Below, piece by piece: positions 23,630 to 34,692 of a stretch of 64,000 nt of DNA. The DNA is taken from the IMG/VR virus record IMGVR_UViG_3300033571_024432, positions 1-64,000 of that record; one strand, 5' to 3'. The stretch is from a virus. The notes beneath the pieces were generated by a model that saw nothing but the letters and a program-made list of their open reading frames with translations, searched no databases and was not told the DNA's origin. Each line of letters begins with the position of its first letter. The first letter of the stretch is position 1. The position numbers and the translations under genes are program-made.

Positions 23630-26600
23630 ATGGATTTTGAAAATAAATTAAAAGCATTATTTGATGATATGTTTGGTGGACCAAATAATCCTATTGCAGA
23701 TGCATATATTACACAAGCAAAAAAATTAAAAGACAGTCTTGAAAAAAGTGTTGAGAAATATGCTAAAGATAACAGCTTATTTGATCTAAACGAATTTCAA
23801 ACTGAATTAAATGGTATACAAAATGACGTTTTTAAAAATTCTTTTGATAGTGCTTTACAACAATTAAAAACAAAAACTGATGAATTTACTCACGTGCAAG
23901 ACACAACGCAAGGTAAACAATTTTTAAAGCAAGCTGAAAATTTTAGAGACAATATTATTGAAAAATATAAAGATAATATGAGTAAAATACAAGAGCAATT
24001 GCAACAAAATATTGATAACCCTACACAAAAAAGTCAATTATTAAATAAAGCTAAAGAATTAACAGTACAATTTAATAAAGATAGAGTACAATTTGGAGAA
24101 AACGCCTTATTGAATTTATCAACAATGACAAAAAATGCTGGAGATATTTTAAATGCGCAAATTGATCAAACTGATATGAATCGAGAAAGATATAGAAATT
24201 TATTAGAGAGTTCTGCACCTCTTGCTAAATTTAGAAAAGGTTTAGCGTTGATGAATAGGAATTTTGCTGAAACTGTTATACAATCTCCTATTTTAGCAGC
24301 GACACAAATGTTAATACCTTTGATGTTGAATTCAGGTGCTATGATGAATTATGATCCAAATTCAGGGTTAATTAGTAATTTATTAACTGGCTTTTTAACA
24401 GGACCGATTGGTTTAGCTATGAGTACAATTAAAAATATACCTAATGTTGTAGCATCACTAATTCCTGCATTAAATGGTATTATTACTAGTTTGAATGGTT
24501 TAATGAAAGGGTTTTTAGCTATACCATTGAGTATTATTAGTAATGCAAATAAATTAGGTGAAGAAATAAGGAAAGAAAATAATAAAATATTTAATTATTT
24601 GGAGAAAATGGAGGAATCATATCAAAAATCTTCAAGAATAGGTAAAACTTTTGTGCAAATGCATGAAAGATTATCTTCAATGCGTTTAAGTTTTGATGTT
24701 GATAGAGATAGTCCTTTAAATAGATTATATGATGCTGGTGGTGATGAATTAATAAATAGAATTATGACTGAAAATGATGCTATTTTAAAGGCTATGGGCA
24801 CTCGTGGTGCAATAATGGCAGAAGCAGTGCAAAAGAATGCAACTTATTATTATAGCGCTAAAAAATTGATGAATTTGGCAGATGATGATATTAAATATTT
24901 AACAAATACAGCTATTGCATTAGGTAAGTCATTCCCAACTGTATTTGAAGAATTGAGAAAGGCAACAAAAGATGCTGCTGATCATTTTAATTTAGATTTT
25001 AAAGTTATGTCAAAAGATGTTTTAACATTAAGAAAAGATATTACAAATTTTGCTCATAAAACATCTGCAGAATTGGCAACAGTTGTAGGTAAAATATCGC
25101 AAATGGGTGTCGAGTTGCAAGATGCAATGACAATATTTAATAAATTTCAGACATTTGAAGATGCAGCTACAGCTACATCACAATTAAGTCAATCATTTGG
25201 TATGATGATTGATTCAATGCAACTTTTAAAAGCAGAATCACCTGATCAGATGTTAGAAATGTATCGTGATGCATTTTTAGCAACAGGAAAATCATTTCAA
25301 GATATGGATCGTTTTAATAGATCATTATTGATTCAACAAACAGGTTTAACAGAACAGGCAGCACAAGCATTATTTAGTGCAGAAAACGCTGGTAAAACAT
25401 ATGAAGAATTAATGGCTGAGGCTGATGCTAATGACCCTACAAAAAAACAGCTAAAAGCTATTGAACAAATGAGAGATGCTATTGTTGAATTGAAACAAGA
25501 TTTGACAAAAACATTTACAAGTTTATTTGGAGAAGATGGACCTATTCAACAAGGTTTAAAAAATGCTTTTGTAATGAATCCAAGATTAAGAAGTTCTTTT
25601 GAAAGTATAACAAACGCATTAAATGAAGTATATAAATCATTTTCATTTACTTCTCAAAAAGCAATTTCAGAAATGATTGGTCCTGCTGTTAAATTAATTA
25701 ATAAATTAGCAAAATATCTAAAAGGTGATTTTCTAATACAAGCAAAAGAAGGCGTTGCTGGTGTATTTCAAACAATATCAGGTTATGTTAATAATCAACA
25801 AAAAGATATACAAAAAGGTTTTGATAAAATAATGAATGCTTTTAGACCAATTACTAAATTCTTTTTAGGTATTGGTACACAAGTATTTAAATCTATTTTA
25901 ACTAGTATTATAGATGGTTTACCGTCTTTATTACAAGTTATAAGCAATACATTAGATGAAATAATAGCATGGACAGAAAGATCAACAGGTCCTGGTATAT
26001 TTTCTAAATTTTTGGATTGGTTAGGTATTGCACCTAATTCAAAAGAATACTCTAATTTAAAATTAAAATTAACCCAAATTGCAGATTCTATTTTCGGAAC
26101 AGATGCAACTGAAGGTATTTTTAGTAAAATGATTAAAGTTTTAAAAAATCTTTTTATAAATGTAAAAAGTGAAATATCAGGATTATTTACTTCTATTTTA
26201 TCAGGTCCTGATTTTATTAATGCTATTACAAGATTAACATATGGTATTGGACAAACATTACGATCAGGATTTTTTGATTTTGGAGAAACGAATCAAGATA
26301 ATATTGCTGCACTTATTAACGCATTTACAGTTGAAAGAAATATAACACCTATAAATCAAGCTGTTGAAGATGGTGTAATTAATCAAAATGGATCAATTGT
26401 AAAAATAGATAATCAGGATCAGGTATTAGCTATGAAAGAAAATGGTCCTATTTACAAGTTAATTAATTCTTCATTGAAAAATCAGTTATCATATGATGAT
26501 ATGTATAGAGCATCACGTGATGGAATGATAGAAGCATTAAATAGTATGAAAGATGAGAAACCGATTATTATTAAGTTGAATGGTGAAGCTGTAGGTGAAG

Positions 26601-26731
26601 GATTATTAGCAAGTGGATTTACTGCTATGTTAGGAAATCCAAATAAAACAAGGCAATATCCAACATTATCATCTGATGCATTACAATATCCTGATTCACA
26701 AATACCATCAAATAGATTTAGAAATACTTAG
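23630..26731 (+). CDS. Tape measure protein
   Basis: A 1033-residue, almost entirely helical protein with long coiled-coil N-terminal and middle parts. A hydrophobic region at about residues 210-310 (SPILAATQMLIPLMLNSGAM, TGPIGLAMSTIKNIPNVVAS, GFLAIPLSIISN) is typical of tape measure proteins. At the usual 0.15 nm per residue it would set a tail of about 150 nm. Its position between tube and baseplate genes fits, although T4 itself uses gp29 in another place. The C-terminus may contact the hub. Confidence 0.8.
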   Translation: MDFENKLKALFDDMFGGPNNPIADAYITQAKKLKDSLEKSVEKYAKDNSLFDLNEFQTELNGIQNDVFKNSFDSALQQLKTKTDEFTHVQDTTQGKQFLKQAENFRDNIIEKYKDNMSKIQEQLQQNIDNPTQKSQLLNKAKELTVQFNKDRVQFGENALLNLSTMTKNAGDILNAQIDQTDMNRERYRNLLESSAPLAKFRKGLALMNRNFAETVIQSPILAATQMLIPLMLNSGAMMNYDPNSGLISNLLTGFLTGPIGLAMSTIKNIPNVVASLIPALNGIITSLNGLMKGFLAIPLSIISNANKLGEEIRKENNKIFNYLEKMEESYQKSSRIGKTFVQMHERLSSMRLSFDVDRDSPLNRLYDAGGDELINRIMTENDAILKAMGTRGAIMAEAVQKNATYYYSAKKLMNLADDDIKYLTNTAIALGKSFPTVFEELRKATKDAADHFNLDFKVMSKDVLTLRKDITNFAHKTSAELATVVGKISQMGVELQDAMTIFNKFQTFEDAATATSQLSQSFGMMIDSMQLLKAESPDQMLEMYRDAFLATGKSFQDMDRFNRSLLIQQTGLTEQAAQALFSAENAGKTYEELMAEADANDPTKKQLKAIEQMRDAIVELKQDLTKTFTSLFGEDGPIQQGLKNAFVMNPRLRSSFESITNALNEVYKSFSFTSQKAISEMIGPAVKLINKLAKYLKGDFLIQAKEGVAGVFQTISGYVNNQQKDIQKGFDKIMNAFRPITKFFLGIGTQVFKSILTSIIDGLPSLLQVISNTLDEIIAWTERSTGPGIFSKFLDWLGIAPNSKEYSNLKLKLTQIADSIFGTDATEGIFSKMIKVLKNLFINVKSEISGLFTSILSGPDFINAITRLTYGIGQTLRSGFFDFGETNQDNIAALINAFTVERNITPINQAVEDGVINQNGSIVKIDNQDQVLAMKENGPIYKLINSSLKNQLSYDDMYRASRDGMIEALNSMKDEKPIIIKLNGEAVGEGLLASGFTAMLGNPNKTRQYPTLSSDALQYPDSQIPSNRFRNT

Positions 26732-26781
26732 AGATATTTATTATAATTAATACTTAATAATATACTAAGGATTAATTATAC

Positions 26782-27066
26782 ATGTTTGAAATAGATTATT
26801 TAAAATTATTAACAGAGCAAAAAATATATAATGCTTTTTTTGAACTTATAAAAAAAAATACAACAATGTCAGATATTGATATTAATAATTATTTAGAAAA
26901 TAGAATAAATCATCATGGTAAAAAAATGAATAATATCATGTCAGAACATATTGATTTTTATCAAAAGGCCAAAGATAAAGGTTCTACAAATAAAGAAATT
27001 GATAGAAAATTAGACGAAATGGTAAATAATATAAAGACACAGTCTAAAAATTTTAATAAGGAATAA
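26782..27066 (+). CDS. Small helical hypothetical protein
   Basis: A 94-residue protein with an AAGGA site. It begins MFEIDYLKLLTEQKIYNAFF and is rich in charged helices. It lies between the tape measure and a large baseplate gene, ending 2 bases before the latter, so it is co-translated with tail genes. No known family recognised. Confidence 0.6.
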   Translation: MFEIDYLKLLTEQKIYNAFFELIKKNTTMSDIDINNYLENRINHHGKKMNNIMSEHIDFYQKAKDKGSTNKEIDRKLDEMVNNIKTQSKNFNKE

Positions 27067-27068
27067 TT

Positions 27069-29975
27069 ATGGCACCTTATATTCTATCTACTAATGGTTC
27101 AATTCTTAAAGTTGAAAAAACGCAAAATAATGAATCTAGTTTAACAGAAACAGATTTAAATAAAAAATCAGGTGTTATACATGATTATTTAAGAGATGTG
27201 AGATTGAATGATAAAATTTTAGATGCGAATCAAAATAATCAATTTCAAAATGATAAATTTTCAGAATTAAATACGCAGAATTTATTTAATGTAACAGGAT
27301 CTATAGATTCTAAATATAACAATTACGTAATTGGCAAAACAGATAATCTGATTAATAAATCGTTTGGAAATTCTGTTATTGGAGAAGATGTTGATCCTGT
27401 TAACTATTATAAACCATATAATTCAGTTTTTGATTTAAATCTAGAAGAATTAATAAATATTGATGGAAGCGAAGCAAAAGGATTACAAATATTTGCTGAT
27501 GAATTACAACTTAATTTTTTTGGAGTAAATGGTTTATATATAGATTCATCTTCTCATATTGATGATGTAACTGCAGCATTATTATCTTTTGTTGATATAT
27601 CAATAGGATCAATTATTCCTATTACAGCTGTTACATTAGCACAATCTTTATTACAAGCTGCTCAAGCAGGACCAAATGATCCTTTTGGAATATTACCAAA
27701 AATAGATTCATCTGATGTTATTTCAAATAGAATGGGAAGATTTATATCTTATATTAAGATTAATGAAAATACAAATACAACATTGGCTATTTTTCTAAAT
27801 CCTATAATAGAAGGTTTAGTTTCATTTCTGAATATAATCGAAAAATTAATGAATTTTCCAAAAATACCTATTGGTAATGGCGTAGGAGGTATTGCAAAAT
27901 TATTATATACAAATATAGTCGGTTTCATTATTGGTTATATTTCATATTTATTACCAGGCTTTAAAATAGGAAAAAATTTAGCGTCAACTAATAATCCAGC
28001 ATTGGTAATTGCTTCAATATTGGTTGATATAGGCGTTTCTTTATTAACCGTAGATTCTTCAAGACATAATTTAAACATGTTAATTAGAAAAATAATCACA
28101 AACAGATATTTTAACGAAGTAATTATTCCTAAGGCTAAAACAACAACAAAAAACGGTGAAAAATATGAATACGCAGGTCAATCATTAATCACATTATCTC
28201 AATTTTTCTATAGATTCATCGGACAAAGAATTTCAGCGGGTGAAAAGCAACTTAAAATATTAGAAAATGAAAATAAATCAAAAATAAATAGACCATTTTC
28301 TATACAAAAAATAAAAGAACTCCCATTAGAAAAAGAAAGTGCAGAAAATTCAATTGGACCAATACCTATTGGACCAAATATTTTATCAAATACAAATAAC
28401 TCAGACGATACAACCAAACAAACTCAGAATTCATTAAACAAATCAATATATTCTTTTGGCACAGTAATTCAAAATGGCGCAAAAAATTCAAACTCTTTCT
28501 TTAAATATTATAATAAATTAATTGAACAAAATATGAAAATGTCAGGAGAACTTACAGGTAAATATATAAAAAGATTGGATCAAGAACATGTAAAAGAAAT
28601 AGAAAAAATAATAGATTCAGATTATATGCCTCTATCAATTCAAGATTTAAGAACTAACGAAGTTTTTAAATTTCATGCTTTCGTTGAAGGATTTCAAGAT
28701 CAATTTACTGTAAATTGGGAAGATGCAGGCGCAGGATTTGGAAGAATGGATCCTATTAAAATATATAAAAGCACAACCAGAAGTGTAACTGTTGATTTCT
28801 GGTTAATAGCAATGGGTAAAGATGATTTCGATACAATGTGGTGGATGATAAATAGATTACTAAATTTAATCTATCCTCAATGGACTAAGGCTACACCTGC
28901 TTTTATAGAAAATCAAAAAGAAGCAGGCGTTAATTTTGGACAAGCTTTTACACAACTACCTGCAACTTCACCGTTAGTTAGACTTAGATTAGGTGATTTA
29001 TTCACTTCAAATTATTCTAAAAAAAGTATGGCCAAAATATTTGGGTTTGATGAATCATTAAATTTAAAATCTGAAGGAAATATAATAAATATTTCTTTTT
29101 CTAGATTACAATCTTTATTTAATGATTTTAAACAAACAAAACCTAATTTTTATGAATTAATAGGATGGACAATAGCAGATTCTAAAGAAATCAGAAGTAA
29201 CAAATTGGATATATCTGAATATGAATACTCAACTGGAAATAAAAAATTTAATATTTTAAAGAAATCATTCATAGAACAAAATCCTTTATATTTTAATACA
29301 GCAGAATATTATCCTTCTGTTGCGATTGCTGATTCTGCGTCAATTTTAAAAGATTTTTTACAAACAAAAGATTATGATAATCTTTTAAATCAACCTCCTA
29401 AAAATAAAGAATATTATATTTTAAATTATGCAACAATTGGTATAGAGAAGCAAGACGACGGGAATGTTTTAATATTGGCTTATTTAACTAAACAACAAGC
29501 CAAGTCTGGAAAAACACGTGACTACGATAATTTTTCTATTTCTGCTCTTCGTAATTTTTTTATATCTTATATTTTTGATGAAGGTATTAAAAGTCAAAAG
29601 AATCAAGAAAATTATGATGCATTAAATAAATTTATGTCATCTACACTTGATGGTAAAGTGAATAATCCTATAATAAAAGCATTTGAGAGTACTATGGGTG
29701 AAGGGTTAGCTGGAACAATAAATAGTTTATCAGTAAATTTTGATCAAAATATACCGTGGGAGATAGATAATGGTAGTCGTGCGCCAATGGGTGTTAAAAT
29801 AAATATAGCGTTGAATGTTATACATGATATATTACCAGGTTTGGATCATAATGGACTGATGCGTGCACCAATATATCGTGTTGGAAATATTAATAGACAA
29901 TTATTTGGTGGTAGTGTATATGATGAATTATCATTTAATGCAGATTCAAATACTAAATTTAAGGATGGAAATTAA
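27069..29975 (+). CDS. Large baseplate/tail-tube initiation protein
   Basis: A 968-residue protein. The C-terminal half has the segment YMPLSIQDLRTNEVFKFHAF, then GFGRMDPIKIYKSTTRSVTV and MWWMINRLLNLIYPQW, found in baseplate proteins of T4-like marine phages at the tube-baseplate junction (gp48/gp54 region, by analogy). The middle has hydrophobic stretches (LSFVDISIGSIIPITAVTLA, IVGFIIGYISYLLPGF), unusual for a baseplate protein and possibly interacting with the tape measure or membrane. The assignment to a particular T4 gene is uncertain. Confidence 0.6.
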   Translation: MAPYILSTNGSILKVEKTQNNESSLTETDLNKKSGVIHDYLRDVRLNDKILDANQNNQFQNDKFSELNTQNLFNVTGSIDSKYNNYVIGKTDNLINKSFGNSVIGEDVDPVNYYKPYNSVFDLNLEELINIDGSEAKGLQIFADELQLNFFGVNGLYIDSSSHIDDVTAALLSFVDISIGSIIPITAVTLAQSLLQAAQAGPNDPFGILPKIDSSDVISNRMGRFISYIKINENTNTTLAIFLNPIIEGLVSFLNIIEKLMNFPKIPIGNGVGGIAKLLYTNIVGFIIGYISYLLPGFKIGKNLASTNNPALVIASILVDIGVSLLTVDSSRHNLNMLIRKIITNRYFNEVIIPKAKTTTKNGEKYEYAGQSLITLSQFFYRFIGQRISAGEKQLKILENENKSKINRPFSIQKIKELPLEKESAENSIGPIPIGPNILSNTNNSDDTTKQTQNSLNKSIYSFGTVIQNGAKNSNSFFKYYNKLIEQNMKMSGELTGKYIKRLDQEHVKEIEKIIDSDYMPLSIQDLRTNEVFKFHAFVEGFQDQFTVNWEDAGAGFGRMDPIKIYKSTTRSVTVDFWLIAMGKDDFDTMWWMINRLLNLIYPQWTKATPAFIENQKEAGVNFGQAFTQLPATSPLVRLRLGDLFTSNYSKKSMAKIFGFDESLNLKSEGNIINISFSRLQSLFNDFKQTKPNFYELIGWTIADSKEIRSNKLDISEYEYSTGNKKFNILKKSFIEQNPLYFNTAEYYPSVAIADSASILKDFLQTKDYDNLLNQPPKNKEYYILNYATIGIEKQDDGNVLILAYLTKQQAKSGKTRDYDNFSISALRNFFISYIFDEGIKSQKNQENYDALNKFMSSTLDGKVNNPIIKAFESTMGEGLAGTINSLSVNFDQNIPWEIDNGSRAPMGVKINIALNVIHDILPGLDHNGLMRAPIYRVGNINRQLFGGSVYDELSFNADSNTKFKDGN

Positions 29976-29977
29976 AA

Positions 29978-30283
29978 ATGAATAGATATAAAAACAATGG
30001 AGTATTTGTTGATAATAGTGTGATGGTATCATCTAAATATATGACATCTAAATTGACATCTGAGATATATCAGGCATGTGAAAGTGGATTGATTCCATTT
30101 AAGTTTTCTGTATTTAAATCAGGAGATAGACTTGATTTGATATCAGGGAATGAATATGGAAATGGATTTGATTGGTGGTTAATAGCTGCAGCTAGTGGAA
30201 TAGGTTGGTGGTTGCAGATAAATGATGATACAGTATTGAGAATACCCGATCGTGATAAAATAAGAGAAAGATTTAATTTATAA
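29978..30283 (+). CDS. LysM-like small baseplate protein (gp53-type)
   Basis: A 101-residue protein. KFSVFKSGDRLDLISGNEYG, then DWWLIAAASGIGWWL and DTVLRIPD, matches the LysM-like module seen in gp53 and tail protein X-type baseplate proteins (gD.L..iA..yyg..WW.Ia..N.i....i..G..l.iP). Such modules act as structural joints in baseplate wedges or hubs. It starts 3 bases after the previous gene. Confidence 0.7.
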   Translation: MNRYKNNGVFVDNSVMVSSKYMTSKLTSEIYQACESGLIPFKFSVFKSGDRLDLISGNEYGNGFDWWLIAAASGIGWWLQINDDTVLRIPDRDKIRERFNL

Positions 30284-30351
30284 AATATATTATCTGAGAT
30301 TTATTTTTATAATTGATATAGTTAATAAATAAAATATTGGATTAATTATAA

Positions 30352-33300
30352 ATGGCTGAAAATATAAATCGTTCTAATACTAGTAGAATATTTAATGAAA
30401 ATAATTTTTCTAGATTTTTACCAATTATTTCAAATGTAGAATTTTTAAAACAATCATCTCAAGGTAATAAAGCAAATGCTGATATTACTGATACGTCATT
30501 TATTGGAAAAAAATTAGGTAAAATGGCAAATGTAATAATTGGTGATCAAACATCGCAGATAGAATTACAAAAAATATCAGAATTAATTCAATCAGTTTCA
30601 AAATTTGGTTTATTTACAAATGAAATATTAAAAGATGTAAAAAATATCAAAGATATTGGCGATTCAATCAAAATAACTTATATAAAGCCTAGTGATTTAG
30701 ATAAGTTTTTTGGTAATAATCAAAGTGTCAATTTTTCTACTGCTAATAATAATAGTAAAATATTGAATGAAAAAGATATTGCAACTTTATTTAATGAAAA
30801 TCCTAAAGAAATTAATAATTTAGATGAATTACAATTTACAAAAAATACAAAAAACAATACTTTTAAACATACAAAAAATTTAAATCGTCAAGGTTTAAGT
30901 GCTATACAAATATTAAATCCAAATTTGAGAGCGTGTTTTAAAAATAGTCAAGAAATTGATGCTTTTTTCAATATGATTAGTACATTAGACATGTCTATGG
31001 CTATTCCATATGTAAAAGCTGATTTAATTATTCCTGAATCATTTACACAACAAAAGGCTAGCGCAGAGTCAGGCGACACTAAAGATATACAGAAAAAAAG
31101 ATATATAACAGCATCATTACATAATTTTTTATATGGTTCAGAATTTGCATCTGATGCTAATAATTTTACAAATAATTCAAGGGCTATTAATGGCGAATAT
31201 AAAAACGATGAATATTCTTTTCGAGCTTATAAATCAAATAGACCTACAAGTGCAGATGGTAGCTATGATAATCAAGCAAATGATAATAGCACAAGTTCGC
31301 CAGCATCAACTAATAAAATAGTTCAAGAAAAATATATACGTCAGCATATGAATAATGCTATATTTTTTGCGCCACAAACAATGGTAAATGCTGATATTGA
31401 TTTGAATAATACATCAGGCGTTGTGTCTAAAGATGCCGTGATTGATAAATTCAGACCTTTTATGAGTATTTTAAGTTTATCATTTGATGTAAGACCTAGT
31501 AAAGGTTTGATGTTTTATAAAACAGCATCTATGGAAATGATATTATATGACAAAGCTAGAATGCCAGAAATTGCTCCATTTATTAAACCTGAATTATTGA
31601 ATGTACATTCTTCTGAAATTATATTGGAATACGGTTGGCAACATAATTTAGGAGATACTGATATTATTCCTGACGATGATATTGCTAATAGAAATCCTAT
31701 TGCACAATTTATTAATAGTTTAAAGGTTCGTGAAAAATATGTTATTGTTAATAGTTCATATAATATTAATGAAAATGGTACTGTTACAATAAGTTTAAGT
31801 CTTTCAATGAAAGGTCCTACAGAATTACGTGGGACACCTATGCCACAAGATTCTGCATTAGCAGAACTTGAATCAAAATTGATTAGATATACACAATTTT
31901 TTAAAAATGAAATATTTAAACAAAAATTTAAAGGTGAAGAAGTAAACGCATTTGGAAATCTATCAAATTCTCTTTCAAAGGCAATTGGCACTGGAAATAT
32001 AGATAGCAAAGACATAAATGAAATTAGATCACAAATTTCAAAATTTCGAAAAGAAAACGATTCAATTAAACAAACAAAACAATATTCTGAAATATTTAAT
32101 GATATTGAATTACAATTAAAAAATGCTACTGACGTTATTACTGACGCAGCAAAGACTAAAAAAAGTTTTTTAGATAACAATTTTAATTTTTTAAATGATC
32201 CTAAGATATTTGAAAATGATCCTTTTATTGATGAATTGTGGTGGAAAAAAAATGGATTTGATAATAAGACACATGTAAGTTTAGGTTGCATTTTAACATA
32301 TATAGTTGGAAAGTTTATATTAAAAGTTAATACATTTGATGAAATACAATTGGTTTTTTATAATTTAAATGCAAAAGCAATTAGGGCTAGTTATTTAAAT
32401 ATTGCGTCAATACCAGTTAATCTAGATAATTTTAAGCAGTGGATTCAAAAAACATTAAATCGTATCACAAAAATATCAGTTGAAGAATTAATAACTTTAA
32501 TATTAAAAAGATGTGTAAATGAAAAAGCAGCAGATGTTTATGGTTTAAATCAATTTTTTATATATGATCAAAATGATTCAGCTGTATTTAATACAAGAAA
32601 GAATCAGATTGAAAATAATGAAGATATTGATCAAAAAAAAGTAATAACTGAAGAGCAAAACAAAGCAGATATTCAACAAATAAATAAAAGTTTAAAAGGA
32701 GAAATATTTAAACAATATTATGACTTTAAAATTGAAGAATTTGGTCGTGATACTACTGAAGAAGCAATTAAAAAAAAGTTGGACGAGTTAAATCAAGGAA
32801 TATATGATTTAACATTTAATACACCAAAAGTAGTTATGAATTTTGATTCAATTTATCATGAGAACGATAAAAATATTTCAATTTTAAGAATACACTTTTA
32901 TGATAATTTAGATAATCCGTATGAATCATTAACAGATGTAATCTCTTCAATACAAAGTGGTAATATTTCAAAAGCTTTATCTTCTATTCATACATACAGA
33001 ATGTCAAAATATCAAGGTAAAAATTCTGTATCAACAACAGATACAACAACAAGTACAAATGAACCTATTCAACAACAGCAATTAGCAAATGAAGCAAAAG
33101 AAATAATACAATATTTAATTTCAGAAAAAATAATTAAACTAACTAAAAAAAATAATGGTACAGAAACTCAAACAAACGATCTATTTGATAATAATTTATC
33201 AAGCATCAAAATTAATATAACAGATAAATTTGATAAAACAAATCAGTTTATAAATTTGAAACAAAAATTTAAATCTTATATGCCTTCATTGACATTAGGG

Positions 33301-33891
33301 CAAACTAGAAGTGCATTATTGAGTGGTAACATCACTACAAATCAAGATGCTAAGTATTCAACTGCTTTATTGACAAGACAAAGTGGTGAAGTATTTACTT
33401 CTCCTGAACAAGATGTTGATATAGATTTATTTAATGAGAGTAATGAAGCACCGATGTTTGTAATACCTTCACAGGCGTCTGCACAAATTATTGGCTGTCC
33501 TTTAATTAATTTTTCACAATTAATTTTTTTAGATTTTAATACAGGCACAACTGTTGATAATATGTATTTTGTAAATGGTATTAAACATTCAATTACACCA
33601 GGAAAATTTTCAACAGATTTAACATTGGTTCAAAACGATTTATACTCAAGATATGAATCACAAGCAACATCTATCGCACAATTTTTAATAAATCTCAGAG
33701 ATTTAAATGACGCTAATAAAAAAGATGAACTTAAAGATGCAGCAAATGCAAATATCGAAATGCAAAGAAGATCACCTAACTCAGGTTCAGAATCAAAAAC
33801 TGAAGATTTTATTGTTCAAAATCAAGAAGCAAATTACTTGTTTGATATTTACATTCAGTATGAAAATCATGCTGGAAATAATGATGATTAA
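30352..33891 (+). CDS. Large baseplate hub-like structural protein
   Basis: A 1179-residue protein. In the middle, MSILSLSFDVRPSKGLMFYK with SMEMILYDKARMPE and IILEYGWQHN fits hub or spike-associated baseplate proteins of phages, where a YGW motif and tandem beta domains recur. The C-terminal part has VDNMYFVNGIKHSITPGKFS with LTLVQNDLYS, a common ending of hub domain proteins. The rest is polar and poorly recognisable. It is followed by a peptidoglycan peptidase. In T4 the hub comprises gp27 and the lysozyme-bearing gp5, so a functional parallel is plausible. Confidence 0.6.
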   Translation: MAENINRSNTSRIFNENNFSRFLPIISNVEFLKQSSQGNKANADITDTSFIGKKLGKMANVIIGDQTSQIELQKISELIQSVSKFGLFTNEILKDVKNIKDIGDSIKITYIKPSDLDKFFGNNQSVNFSTANNNSKILNEKDIATLFNENPKEINNLDELQFTKNTKNNTFKHTKNLNRQGLSAIQILNPNLRACFKNSQEIDAFFNMISTLDMSMAIPYVKADLIIPESFTQQKASAESGDTKDIQKKRYITASLHNFLYGSEFASDANNFTNNSRAINGEYKNDEYSFRAYKSNRPTSADGSYDNQANDNSTSSPASTNKIVQEKYIRQHMNNAIFFAPQTMVNADIDLNNTSGVVSKDAVIDKFRPFMSILSLSFDVRPSKGLMFYKTASMEMILYDKARMPEIAPFIKPELLNVHSSEIILEYGWQHNLGDTDIIPDDDIANRNPIAQFINSLKVREKYVIVNSSYNINENGTVTISLSLSMKGPTELRGTPMPQDSALAELESKLIRYTQFFKNEIFKQKFKGEEVNAFGNLSNSLSKAIGTGNIDSKDINEIRSQISKFRKENDSIKQTKQYSEIFNDIELQLKNATDVITDAAKTKKSFLDNNFNFLNDPKIFENDPFIDELWWKKNGFDNKTHVSLGCILTYIVGKFILKVNTFDEIQLVFYNLNAKAIRASYLNIASIPVNLDNFKQWIQKTLNRITKISVEELITLILKRCVNEKAADVYGLNQFFIYDQNDSAVFNTRKNQIENNEDIDQKKVITEEQNKADIQQINKSLKGEIFKQYYDFKIEEFGRDTTEEAIKKKLDELNQGIYDLTFNTPKVVMNFDSIYHENDKNISILRIHFYDNLDNPYESLTDVISSIQSGNISKALSSIHTYRMSKYQGKNSVSTTDTTTSTNEPIQQQQLANEAKEIIQYLISEKIIKLTKKNNGTETQTNDLFDNNLSSIKINITDKFDKTNQFINLKQKFKSYMPSLTLGQTRSALLSGNITTNQDAKYSTALLTRQSGEVFTSPEQDVDIDLFNESNEAPMFVIPSQASAQIIGCPLINFSQLIFLDFNTGTTVDNMYFVNGIKHSITPGKFSTDLTLVQNDLYSRYESQATSIAQFLINLRDLNDANKKDELKDAANANIEMQRRSPNSGSESKTEDFIVQNQEANYLFDIYIQYENHAGNNDD

Positions 33892-33915
33892 AAATTAGAT
33901 TAAGAAAGAATAAAT

Positions 33916-34692
33916 ATGATAAATAGTAATATTGATAAAATTGGTGAAATCAGAGGCATAAGTTTTGTATATACATTAAAACCTACATTAAATTTATTAG
34001 GATTAAAACCTAGCAGTGATAAACCGGTTAGCATTATAGTTAAAGGGACTGAATCAATAAATTTATCACTTTCTAATTTAGAAAGAATTAATAGTCTTGA
34101 TATAATTCCACCAGAATATCAAACAAACGCAACTAATTTATTAATTAAATTTTCAGCATTATTAAATCGTTGTTTTGTTATAGATAATAAAAGTTTTTAT
34201 GGTAATGAAAATATAGGTTCTTTTAAGTTACCATTTATATCTGGGTATAGAAGTGTAAATTCAAATGATAGTGTCGGTGGTGCACAAAATTCAAAACATT
34301 TAACAGGCGAAGCTCTTGATTTTAATTTACAGTATGCAGCTGACGCTATAGTTGATGTTATAAAAATTTCTTACTTAATTTTAAAAGATGTATATAAAAT
34401 AGATGATAATACTCTTAATAATTTATTTGATATTAAAAATAATAATACTAATTCAAATGAACCAAATATTTTTACATTTAAAGATCTAGCATATAAACGT
34501 CAGGTATTACAAATAAATAGTACAGATGTTGATTCATTGCCTAAAACATTTTTTGTTTATGAACAACAAAATTTTATACATGTAGATATTAGGAAAGAAG
34601 AAGAAGGAAAAATAATATTTCAAGCAAAAGAAAGACCAACCACTAGCAACATAAAAAAACCAACATCAAATAATGAGAATGATAATGATTAA
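33916..34692 (+). CDS. Peptidase M15-like protein of the tail (peptidoglycan hydrolase)
   Basis: A 258-residue protein. SGYRSVN (109-115), GGAQNSKHLTGEALDF (H128, D135) and IHVD (H222, D224) are the three zinc-binding/catalytic motifs of D-Ala-D-Ala carboxypeptidase/M15 endopeptidases. The context among baseplate genes suggests a tail-associated enzyme that opens peptidoglycan during infection. The C-terminal 30 residues are low-complexity. There is no signal peptide. It could also work as a lysis endolysin. Confidence 0.8.
   Translation: MINSNIDKIGEIRGISFVYTLKPTLNLLGLKPSSDKPVSIIVKGTESINLSLSNLERINSLDIIPPEYQTNATNLLIKFSALLNRCFVIDNKSFYGNENIGSFKLPFISGYRSVNSNDSVGGAQNSKHLTGEALDFNLQYAADAIVDVIKISYLILKDVYKIDDNTLNNLFDIKNNNTNSNEPNIFTFKDLAYKRQVLQINSTDVDSLPKTFFVYEQQNFIHVDIRKEEEGKIIFQAKERPTTSNIKKPTSNNENDND

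Noticed and set aside
31515-32291. Long minus-strand open frame of 258 codons inside the baseplate gene
   Set aside because: It lies wholly inside a well-supported plus-strand gene, is rich in Phe, Ser, Leu and Ile as expected for an antisense frame of AT-rich coding DNA, and has no start signals.
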